A DNA stretch of 64,000 nt, taken from an uncultured Treponema sp. Its GTDB lineage: Bacteria > Spirochaetota > Spirochaetia > Treponematales > Treponemataceae. The stretch lies in contig CAMOIE010000001.1 of NCBI GenBank assembly GCA_946615905.1, positions 108,318 through 172,317 of the forward strand. The letters are read 5' to 3'. The notes beneath the pieces were generated by a model. The model was given only the letters and a program-made list of their open reading frames with translations. It was not told the DNA's origin and ran no database searches. The position numbers and the translations under genes were made by a program. Below, piece by piece: positions 23,610-31,118 of the stretch (positions within the stretch are counted from its first letter, which is position 1; every line of letters starts with the position of its first letter).

Positions 23610-26003
23610 ATGGAATTCACACAAGAAGGAATCGACGCGCTCGTTGTAAACGAGGTCGATATTATCAAAAAAGTCGCGGGGGAACTCACGATTCGCCCGT
23701 CACAAGTTGAAGCTGTCATCTCTCTGGTCAAAGAAGGATGCACAATCCCCTTTATCGCACGTTACCGCAAAGAGAAGCACGGTTCTCTGGACGAGTTGCA
23801 AGTCCGCGAGTCCGACCACCTCTTTACACAATATAAAAATCTTGAAGAACGCCGTCTGGAAATAGTCCGCGGAATTTTCGCCCAGGGCAAACTGACAGAG
23901 ACTCTTTACAAGGCCGTCATGGACGCAAAGACCCTCACAGAGCTTGAGGATTTGTGGGCACCCTTCAAAAAGAAGAAGAAGACTCGCGGAATGGTCGCCG
24001 CGGAAAAAGGTCTGGAGCCGCTTGCTGACGCAATGCTGGAGCTTGACGATGCCGCAATTGAAGAAAAGGCCAAGGAATTCATAAAGACTGACAATGAGGA
24101 CGAAAAACTCAACGTCAACACAGCCGAGGAAGCCTTGCAGGGGGCGCAGGATATTATCGCCGAGCGCACAAGCCAGGACTCTTCAAACCGCGAGAAAGTC
24201 CACGACCTCTATATGTCAGCCGGAACAATTCAGACAAAGGGAATCGTTCCCGAAGGTCAGGACGCAGAGACCGCTGAAAAGACTTCTACATACAAGATGT
24301 ACTGGGACTACACGGAGCCTCTTAATCAGGTAAAGCCACACCGCATTCTGGCGATTAACCGCGCCGAGCGTGAGGGAGCTTTGGACGTTACAATCGATGT
24401 CCCGGTTGATGACGCTGTAGCTCTTTTGCAGAAACAAGTTAAAATCAACAACAAATATCACAAGGAAGCCATTGAGGACGGTCTTGTCCGCCTGCTTTCA
24501 CCGGCAGTTGTCCGCGAAATCCGCTCAGACGAGACTGACGAGGCTGATGACCACGGAATCGGTATTTTCTCCGAGAACCTCAAAAACCTCTTGATGACCC
24601 AGCCGATCAAGGGAAGCCGTGTCCTTGGAATCGATCCTGGTATCCGCACCGGAACAAAATGCGCCGCCCTTGACGAGACTGGAAAATTCTTGGGCTACTT
24701 TAAATTCTTCCAGGTGACAGACCCGGCAGACTCATACAACCAGATTAACGAGGCAATCGACAAGTACGACATTCAGGTTGTCGCCGTTGGAAACGGAACT
24801 GGAAGCCCTGAGGTTCAGGCCATTGTCTCAAAAGTTATTTCTGAGAACTATGCGGACTCCGGCGTTATGTTCACAGTCGTTGACGAGTCTGGAGCCTCTG
24901 TTTATTCAGCGAGCGATGTTGCCCGCGAGGAATTCCCTGAGCTCGATTTGACAATCCGTGGAGCAATCTCAATGGGTCGCCGTCTTCAGGACCCTCTGGC
25001 CGAGCTTGTGAAAATCGATCCAAAGGCAATCGGTGTCGGACTTTACCAGCACGATGTTAACCAGAAAAAACTTGCCGAGACTTTGGATGAGGTTGTCGGT
25101 TCTGTCGTAAACCAGGTTGGCGTGAACTTGAACACAGCAAGCTACATGCTCTTGAAATACGTTTCTGGAATCAACGCCTCAACCGCAAAGAAAATCGTCG
25201 CTTACCGCGATGCCAACGGAAAAATCACAAGCCGCGAGGATTTGAAAAAAGTTCCCGGACTCGGACCTAAGGCCTTTGAGCAGTGCGCTGGCTTCCTTAA
25301 AATCCCGGAGTCATCCGACCCACTGGATAACACTTGGGTTCACCCGGAAAATTATGCCGCCGCCCGCGAGCTTTTGCCTCTCGTAAAAGAGAACAAGACT
25401 ATTACCGCTGACCTCAAAAAGCAGCTTGAGGAAAAATACTCACTCGGCGAAACAACCCTCAATGACATTGTTGACGAGCTTGGAAAACCCAACCGCGACC
25501 CCCGCGACGGCTACCCGGCTCCGATTATGCAGAAGGGAGTCGTCAAGTTTGAGGATTTGACCCTTGGCATGAAAGTCACAGGAAAAATCAAGAATGTCGT
25601 TGACTTTGGTGCATTCGTTGACATCGGACTCCACGAGACTGGTTTGATTCACATCTCTGAATTGAGCGACAACTATGTCTCAGATCCGATGGACGTGATT
25701 AAAGTTGGCGATGTGAAGGAATTCACGATTATCGGTCTTGACGTTGACCGCAGACGCATCTCCCTCTCATTGAAGAGCGATGCCCAAATCCGCGGAAAAG
25801 AGGGTGACGGCTCTGTGAAAGTCGAGCGCAAGCCCGGCACCCGCAAGGTTGTCGTGGTCAAAAAAGGCTCTGCGTCCGCATCAAAAGGCGAGCATTCATA
25901 CGCTGGTCGCAATGACCGCCCCCGCCGTGACAACAACCGCTCTTATGGCGGAAATGACGACGGAACGACATACAATCCTTTCGCCGCATTGCTTAAACGG
26001 TAA
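23610..26003 (+). CDS. tex: Tex-family RNA-binding transcription accessory protein
   Basis: 797 residues. The Tex N-terminal helical domain (RPSQVEAVISLVKEGCTIPFIARYRKE) comes first. The central YqgF/RNase H-like domain begins VLGIDPGIRTGTKCAALD, a helix-hairpin-helix pair includes VSGINASTAKKIVAYRD and KKVPGLGPKAFEQCAGFL, and an S1 domain spans about 650-720 (GMKVTGKIKNVVDFGAFVDIGLHETGLIHISEL). The Arg/Asn-rich tail (RNDRPRRDNNRSYGGNDDG) is an added RNA-binding-like extension. Tex proteins bind RNA and affect transcription and translation fitness. Codon choice suggests strong expression. Start chosen from promoter position. Confidence 0.93.
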   Translation: MEFTQEGIDALVVNEVDIIKKVAGELTIRPSQVEAVISLVKEGCTIPFIARYRKEKHGSLDELQVRESDHLFTQYKNLEERRLEIVRGIFAQGKLTETLYKAVMDAKTLTELEDLWAPFKKKKKTRGMVAAEKGLEPLADAMLELDDAAIEEKAKEFIKTDNEDEKLNVNTAEEALQGAQDIIAERTSQDSSNREKVHDLYMSAGTIQTKGIVPEGQDAETAEKTSTYKMYWDYTEPLNQVKPHRILAINRAEREGALDVTIDVPVDDAVALLQKQVKINNKYHKEAIEDGLVRLLSPAVVREIRSDETDEADDHGIGIFSENLKNLLMTQPIKGSRVLGIDPGIRTGTKCAALDETGKFLGYFKFFQVTDPADSYNQINEAIDKYDIQVVAVGNGTGSPEVQAIVSKVISENYADSGVMFTVVDESGASVYSASDVAREEFPELDLTIRGAISMGRRLQDPLAELVKIDPKAIGVGLYQHDVNQKKLAETLDEVVGSVVNQVGVNLNTASYMLLKYVSGINASTAKKIVAYRDANGKITSREDLKKVPGLGPKAFEQCAGFLKIPESSDPLDNTWVHPENYAAARELLPLVKENKTITADLKKQLEEKYSLGETTLNDIVDELGKPNRDPRDGYPAPIMQKGVVKFEDLTLGMKVTGKIKNVVDFGAFVDIGLHETGLIHISELSDNYVSDPMDVIKVGDVKEFTIIGLDVDRRRISLSLKSDAQIRGKEGDGSVKVERKPGTRKVVVVKKGSASASKGEHSYAGRNDRPRRDNNRSYGGNDDGTTYNPFAALLKR

Positions 26004-26041
26004 AATGATTTTCCCCCGGCAACTTGTCGGGGAGAGCAAAA

Positions 26042-26093
26042 AAAATCCCGCGTTTGGAGAATTTTCTTCTAAAACGCGGGATTTTTATTTAAT
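26042..26093. terminator. Bidirectional terminator between tex and a lipoprotein gene
   Basis: AAAATCCCGCGTTT (26042-26055) pairs with AAACGCGGGATTTT (26072-26085), loop about 16 bases, T-run on the plus side and A-run (T-run on the minus side) before it. It can serve both convergent genes. Confidence 0.85.
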
Positions 26094-26111
26094 AACGAGC
26101 TGCTTTCAAAA

Positions 26112-26492
26112 TTATTTTGCTTTTTCTGCGGCAGCCGCTGAATCCAAAGCGGCCTTGAGCTCATCAAGTGTGGAATCGCTTGAGAGGGCTGCCATTGCGA
26201 TTACATAGCGGTTTGTAAGCTCTGAAACCTTGTCTTCGTCTTTCTTTGACCATCCTTCGTAATCATCAAGTTTGTCCAATTTTTCCATCAAAGCGTCATT
26301 TTTTGCTGCCAAAGTCATGAATGAGTCCAAATTCTTTGCGTTGGCTTCTTTTTCCGCTTCTTTTACAACCGCTTCGCATTCATTAAAGAAAGCGTTGATT
26401 TCCTTGCGCTGTTCATTTGCACAAGAAACAAAAAGGACTGAAAAAATTGAGAGTGCGGCTGTTAAACCGAGAATTTTTTTCGATAAAGACAT
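26112..26492 (-). CDS. Small helical lipoprotein of unknown function
   Basis: 126 residues from ATG 26492, which has GGAGG eight bases upstream; the in-frame TTG at 26504 overlaps that site. Signal peptide with lipobox LFVSC. The mature part is mostly charged alpha helix (KEINAFFNECEAVVKEAEKEANAKNLDSF..) and Ala-rich at the end (LDSAAAAEKAK). No family recognised. Monocistronic, ending at the shared terminator. Confidence 0.75.
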   Translation of the reverse strand: MSLSKKILGLTAALSIFSVLFVSCANEQRKEINAFFNECEAVVKEAEKEANAKNLDSFMTLAAKNDALMEKLDKLDDYEGWSKKDEDKVSELTNRYVIAMAALSSDSTLDELKAALDSAAAAEKAK

Positions 26493-26565
26493 AAAAGCCT
26501 CCAAAATAAGTTTAGCTTAAGCTATTGTAACATATTTACAAGTCTTTGCCAATTTTCATTTTAAA

Positions 26566-27456
26566 TTAATTGAGGTCTACGATTACAAGTTCTGGATTAT
26601 TAAAGATCCTTGGGAAATTCGGACATTGGTAAGAAAGTCCCCGGCTGATTATAAAGACCGTATCGTTTTTCGCTTTGCGACCGCCCGCATATCGTGGAAA
26701 AAGTCCCTGGTGGGGAGCGTAAAGGCCATTCAAAATTCCAGGAATTCTCCATTGACCGCCGTGTGCATGGCCAGAAAATACTAGGTCAAAGTCATATTGT
26801 GAGTATTCATTTAAATATTCAGGCCTGTGGGCAAGCAAGATTGAGGCCAAGACGTTTTTCCCTGAATTTTCAAGGTCTTTTTTTATTTTGTTAGATTTTT
26901 CTGCAACAGATTTTAGCCGGTTAAGATAGGCTTCCCGGTTGTCCTTGGAATCTGCAAGTCTTTGGGCTTCCGTCAGGTCTTCATAAGGGTCGTACAGTCC
27001 CCCAATGATGAGGAATCCTGCAGCAAAGTCGATGGAAACTGACGTATCTTTTAAAACTCTTCCGCCAAAATCTTCAATTAAAGTTGAGCATTCATCAACG
27101 TGACCGGCCATATATTCATGGTTTCCTGCGACATAATAAAATGGTGCGATTTTTGAAATTCCTTCTAGCAGGACTGCCACATTTTTTACGGGGAGATTTC
27201 CTTCTCGCTCAAAATCAAAAATGTCACCGGTCAGTAAAATTACATCGGGCTTGGCGTCGGCGACTTTTTCAATAAGAACAGACTCATCTTTGCCAAAGTC
27301 ATTGGAATGGAAATCTGAAATTTGGACGATTCTGAGTTTTCCGTCATTTTTTGATTTGTCCACGTAATCTCTGACAACGATTGACCGGCAGGAACAAAAT
27401 AAAAGAGCAGAAAATAAAAGTGAAAATTCGAGTAATTTTTTTAGTGTTGCTTGCAT
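26566..27456 (-). CDS. Membrane-anchored metallophosphoesterase (YkuE-like)
   Basis: 296 residues from ATG 27456. A near-leaderless promoter at 27492-27464 rules out the longer frame starting inside it. An N-terminal hydrophobic stretch ends LLFCSC, a possible lipobox. The calcineurin-like metal motifs are complete: DFHSND, GDIFD, GNHEY, the His in AHRPEY and GHAHGGQW. In the YkuE branch the enzyme sits at the membrane surface and may hydrolyse phospholipid-type or lipid A-type phosphodiesters; the substrate is not known here. Monocistronic. Confidence 0.87.
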   Translation of the reverse strand: MQATLKKLLEFSLLFSALLFCSCRSIVVRDYVDKSKNDGKLRIVQISDFHSNDFGKDESVLIEKVADAKPDVILLTGDIFDFEREGNLPVKNVAVLLEGISKIAPFYYVAGNHEYMAGHVDECSTLIEDFGGRVLKDTSVSIDFAAGFLIIGGLYDPYEDLTEAQRLADSKDNREAYLNRLKSVAEKSNKIKKDLENSGKNVLASILLAHRPEYLNEYSQYDFDLVFSGHAHGGQWRIPGILNGLYAPHQGLFPRYAGGRKAKNDTVFIISRGLSYQCPNFPRIFNNPELVIVDLN

Positions 27457-27463
27457 ATTCAAA

Positions 27464-27492
27464 AGTATAAAAACGCATAAATAAAAGTTCAA
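27464..27492 (-). promoter_or_regulatory. Leaderless-type promoter of the metallophosphoesterase gene
   Basis: On the minus strand: TTGAAC (27492-27487), 17-base spacer, TATACT (27469-27464), seven bases to the ATG. Confidence 0.6.
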
Positions 27493-27525
27493 TCACACTT
27501 TATAAAATCCTGAGTAGCAGATTTC

Positions 27526-27554
27526 TTGACAGGTGAAAGACATGCTTGTATCTT
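27526..27554 (+). promoter_or_regulatory. Promoter of the SH3/M48/cyclase operon
   Basis: Perfect TTGACA (27526-27531), 17-base spacer, TATCTT (27549-27554). The leader holds AGGTGG before the ATG at 27585. Confidence 0.6.
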
Positions 27555-27584
27555 TAAAATAAGATTATTTTTTTCAGGTGGCTC

Positions 27585-28070
27585 ATGAAAAAATCACTTT
27601 GCATTTTGGCGGCAATTTTCTTTTGCGCGGAAATTTTCGCCGCATCTTTTAAAAATGGGGCGCAGGTTTATGTATCTGTAAAATCAGCCTCTCTCAGGCA
27701 GACGACTGGAATTTTTGCGAAAAAGACAGGACTTGTCTCTTATGGAGAGTCCTGCATCGTATTGCAATCAAAAGGCAAAAAAACTCAGATTCAGCTTAAA
27801 AACAATCCGAAAATCATTGGTTGGATTTCCAACGGAAGCCTGACCTCAAGAAAAATCGTCGCGTCCGCAAGCGGCTCTAAAGTTTCCGCCTCCGCTGATG
27901 AAATCGCCCTCGCCGGAAAAGGATTTTCAGAGGAAGCGGAGAACGCCTACAAGGCCGCGAACAAAAATCTGGATTTTAAAACAGTCGATGCGATTGAAAA
28001 AATCACGGTTTCAGAGGCGGAGCTTTCCAACTTTGCCGCCGAAGGAAAATTGAACGGAGGGGCAGAATGA
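27585..28070 (+). CDS. Secreted SH3-like domain protein
   Basis: 161 residues. Signal peptide MKKSLCILAAIFFCAEIFA. A bacterial SH3-like region follows (about 22-90): QVYVSVKSASLRQTTGIFAKKTGLVSYGESCIVLQSKGKKTQIQL, then GWISNGSLTSRK. The C-terminal third is Ala/Glu-rich helix. The protein has no lipobox, so it should be free in the periplasm. It starts an operon of three genes whose reading frames overlap (four bases with the next), so it probably works with the M48 lipoprotein, perhaps as its substrate adaptor or regulator; that is inference. Confidence 0.78.
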   Translation: MKKSLCILAAIFFCAEIFAASFKNGAQVYVSVKSASLRQTTGIFAKKTGLVSYGESCIVLQSKGKKTQIQLKNNPKIIGWISNGSLTSRKIVASASGSKVSASADEIALAGKGFSEEAENAYKAANKNLDFKTVDAIEKITVSEAELSNFAAEGKLNGGAE

Positions 28071-28981
28071 AAAAGTCAATGATAAAAATCGCCATCGGAA
28101 TTTTCGCTTTCTCTTTTATTTCCTGTGGAACTACAAAAGTTCTGTCAACAGTTTTGGAAACTACTGCAGAAGTCGCCAAGGCTCAGGGAAATGATGAGGT
28201 CGCAGCTATTGCTTCTGCCGGAGCAAAAACTTCTGCTGCTGTGGATTCGGCCCTAGAAGAAATCACTCCTGAAAACGAGTATTACATCGGCCGATCTGTC
28301 GCCGCCACTATTCTAACGAACTATAAAACTTATGAGTCTGCCGCCCTTGAAAAATATCTAAATGAAATCTGCGGAATCCTAGTTGCGAATTCTGATGCGG
28401 CGGAAATGTTCAACGGCTACCATGTGAAAATGCTCGATTCAAAGGAAGTGAATGCCTTTTCAACTTCCGGCGGGCATATCTTGGTGACGCGGGGACTGAT
28501 TGAATGTTCTGCTTCCGAGGATGAGCTTGCTGCGGTAATTGCCCATGAAATCGCCCATGTCCAGTTAAAGCACAGCTTAAAGGCTATAAAAACTAGCCGG
28601 TGGAAGAATGCCGGACTTGCCGGAGCGAATGCTGCCCTCACAGCCGTTTCTGGTGCTAAGGCGGCGGAAGCCCTTGACAATATGGTTGGTGACGTAATCA
28701 CGCAGATGGTGAACACTGGTTATTCGAAATCTCAGGAATACGATGCGGATAGCCTTGCCCTTACCCTGATGTCGGACGCTGGATACAATCCTTCCGCAAT
28801 GAAATCTATGCTCAACCGCATGGAATCTGCCCAAAACACAAAGGGCGGCTTCTTTAAAACCCATCCGACTCCGGCCCAGAGAATCGCCAACGTGAACAAA
28901 GAGGTCGAAAAGATTTCTCTTCCCGCTGACACTTCTGCCAGCCGCAAAAGCCGGTTTGCAAAAGTTTCCGGGGCATTATGA
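28067..28981 (+). CDS. M48-family metalloprotease lipoprotein
   Basis: 304 residues. Lipoprotein signal with FISC (Cys20). The peptidase domain (about 70-285) has HEIAHVQLKH (zinc ligands His160 and His164, catalytic Glu161) and the third ligand Glu224 in SQEYDADSLAL. THPTPAQRIAN near the end is the usual M48 closing motif. Relatives such as BepA and LoiP degrade or help fold outer-membrane proteins on the periplasmic side. There is no TPR domain. It overlaps both neighbours by four bases (ATGA), so protease, SH3 protein and cyclase should be made in fixed ratio. Confidence 0.9.
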   Translation: MKKSMIKIAIGIFAFSFISCGTTKVLSTVLETTAEVAKAQGNDEVAAIASAGAKTSAAVDSALEEITPENEYYIGRSVAATILTNYKTYESAALEKYLNEICGILVANSDAAEMFNGYHVKMLDSKEVNAFSTSGGHILVTRGLIECSASEDELAAVIAHEIAHVQLKHSLKAIKTSRWKNAGLAGANAALTAVSGAKAAEALDNMVGDVITQMVNTGYSKSQEYDADSLALTLMSDAGYNPSAMKSMLNRMESAQNTKGGFFKTHPTPAQRIANVNKEVEKISLPADTSASRKSRFAKVSGAL

Positions 28982-31005
28982 AAAGCAGCAGATTGAACAA
29001 ACGCTCAGTTCAAATTTTGGTCACAAGTCTTGCGGTCGGACTTTTTGCCTGTCTTTTGCATTTTGCAGGGGCTTTTACCTGGCTTGAACATAAGTCCTAC
29101 GACAGCCGCACAAAATTTTCCGCTCATTTTCAAAATGTAAACGAAAAGGTCGGCCTTATTTTGATTGACCAGCAGAGCCTTGACTGGGCGAAAAAAGAAA
29201 GAGGCTGGGGCTGGCCTTGGCCTCGTCAGGCTTATGCTGAAATCACGGATTTCTGCCGTCTCGGCAATGTTTCTTCCCTGGCCTTTGATATGGTCTTTTC
29301 TGAGGATTCTGTTTACGGCCCTGCCGATGACGAGTCTTTTGCCGCCGCTTCCCGCGAATACGGAAAAGTCATCCAGACCGTTTATTACGACTCCAACGGG
29401 AATAAGGTCCTGCCCGTTCCGAGTCTTGAAAAATCCGCCGCTTTGATTGCGAACGTGACTTCAACTTTGGACAACGATGGAATCGCCCGCCGTTCCTTTT
29501 TTTATTCAAAAGAAAATTCAAATGAAGCGGGAATGGCCGCCGCAAGCCTGAAAGTCAGCGGTGAAAAATCAGATTTTTCAGAAATTCCTGCTGCCGAAGA
29601 TGGCGGAATGTACATCCGCTACCTGCCTTCGATGGACTCCTTTTTTCCATATAACGCCGAGCAGATTTTGCGCAGCTACGAGGCATTAAAGTCTGGAAAG
29701 TCAGATGAGTCACTTTTAAAGCCTGAGGACTTTCAGGGAATGCATTTGTTCCTCGGTGTCTATGCCCCCGGACTTTTTGATATTTGCTCAACGCCGATTT
29801 CCGCGACCGCTCCTGGAATTGGAGTTCATGCCAGTCAGCTCAACACAATCCTGAACGGCAACTTTTTGCAGGATTTTCCCGCCGGACTTGTGATTGCCTT
29901 TACAATTCTTTTTGCTCTTTTGGGAAGCGTCTTAGGACTCGCTTTCACAAAGGGCTTTATGTCGTCGATAATCCGCCGTGTGATTCTTTTTCTCCTGCTG
30001 ATTACCGGCTACATGATTTTTACTTACGTAATGTTCAACGCGGGAACGATAATGCCAGTCTCAGCCCCGGCTTTTGCAATAACGCTTTCATTCGTGGCTG
30101 CGATTTCTGTGAATTACGTCACGGAAGGAGCGCAAAAACGCTATTTGAAAGCCGCTTTCAGCCAGTATTTAAGCCCGACCGTAATCAATAATCTGATTGA
30201 AAATCCAGGGCTTTTAAAGCTTGGCGGCGAAAAGCGTGAAATCACGGCGTATTTTTCCGATGTTCAGGGTTTCACTACGATTTCCGAAGGTTTGGAGCCA
30301 GACGCCCTTACGGAACTTTTGAATATTTATCTTTCCGCCATGACGGACATAATCCTCGACTTTGGCGGAACAATCGACAAATACGAGGGCGACGCGATTA
30401 TCGCATTTTGGAACGCCCCGACTTATCAAAAAGACCACGCAAAGCGGGCATTGGAAGCGGCACTCGAATGTCAGAAAAAACTTCTTGAAATGCAGGAAGA
30501 GCTTGTCGCAAAAGCGGGCAAGCCTTTCAAGCAGAGAATCGGTTTGAACACGGGTTACGCGGTAATCGGAAACATGGGCTCACGGAAGCGTTTTGACTAC
30601 ACGATGCTGGGCGATACTGTGAACCTGGCCTCCCGCCTTGAGGGAATCAACAAGCAGTTCGGAACTTATACGATGTGTTCCGAGGCGACAAAAAATTCCG
30701 CGCTTGAAAACGGCTGCAAACTGGCTTTTCATGAAGTCGGAAATATCGCGGTTGTCGGACGAAAGGAAGGTGTCCGCGTTTATAATCCGATGGACGTGCA
30801 GGAATTTGAGAATTCAAAAAATCTTCTGGAGCCTTTCGACCGTGCCTACGGATTGTTCACAAAAGGTGATTTTTCCGCAGCCCGCGAGATTTTTGTCGCA
30901 AATGCGAATTTTTCGCCCTGCGAAAAATATATTGAAAAATGCGACAAACTGATAAAAAATCCGCCTGCAAATTGGGACGGTGTTATCCGTGCGACAGAAA
31001 AATAG
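28978..31005 (+). CDS. CHASE2-domain adenylate/guanylate cyclase (class III)
   Basis: 675 residues. TM1 (11-32) is followed by a periplasmic CHASE2 sensor (about 38-298, with WGWPWPRQAYAEI and the LAFDMVFSE motif). Three TM segments follow (about 302-325, 334-352, 358-380), then the cyclase domain (415-600). Metal-binding Asp428 and Asp472, purine-site Lys468 and Asp546, and transition-state Asn549 and Arg553 are all present, so the enzyme should be active; Lys/Asp at the purine site favours ATP. A C-terminal TPR-like tail is present. It is operonic with an envelope protease, which suggests that cAMP is made in response to an envelope signal. Confidence 0.92.
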   Translation: MKSSRLNKRSVQILVTSLAVGLFACLLHFAGAFTWLEHKSYDSRTKFSAHFQNVNEKVGLILIDQQSLDWAKKERGWGWPWPRQAYAEITDFCRLGNVSSLAFDMVFSEDSVYGPADDESFAAASREYGKVIQTVYYDSNGNKVLPVPSLEKSAALIANVTSTLDNDGIARRSFFYSKENSNEAGMAAASLKVSGEKSDFSEIPAAEDGGMYIRYLPSMDSFFPYNAEQILRSYEALKSGKSDESLLKPEDFQGMHLFLGVYAPGLFDICSTPISATAPGIGVHASQLNTILNGNFLQDFPAGLVIAFTILFALLGSVLGLAFTKGFMSSIIRRVILFLLLITGYMIFTYVMFNAGTIMPVSAPAFAITLSFVAAISVNYVTEGAQKRYLKAAFSQYLSPTVINNLIENPGLLKLGGEKREITAYFSDVQGFTTISEGLEPDALTELLNIYLSAMTDIILDFGGTIDKYEGDAIIAFWNAPTYQKDHAKRALEAALECQKKLLEMQEELVAKAGKPFKQRIGLNTGYAVIGNMGSRKRFDYTMLGDTVNLASRLEGINKQFGTYTMCSEATKNSALENGCKLAFHEVGNIAVVGRKEGVRVYNPMDVQEFENSKNLLEPFDRAYGLFTKGDFSAAREIFVANANFSPCEKYIEKCDKLIKNPPANWDGVIRATEK

Positions 31006-31118
31006 AATTCGGGAGTTGCGGCAGCAAGCTGCCGCCGGCACTTCCAGCCTTCGGTAGCCCTCATAGCACTTCGTGCTACTAAAGGGCTTCCAGCGCCTAA
31101 CTCGCTTACTGCGGCAGA
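31006..31118. repeat. Intergenic palindrome cluster between convergent operons
   Basis: GCGGCAG/CTGCCGC (31032-31050 area), then a nested hairpin AGCCCT..AGCAC-TTCG-TGCT..AGGGCT, and further GCGGCAG. No T-run, so it is not a standard terminator; more like REP-type intergenic elements. Confidence 0.5.
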
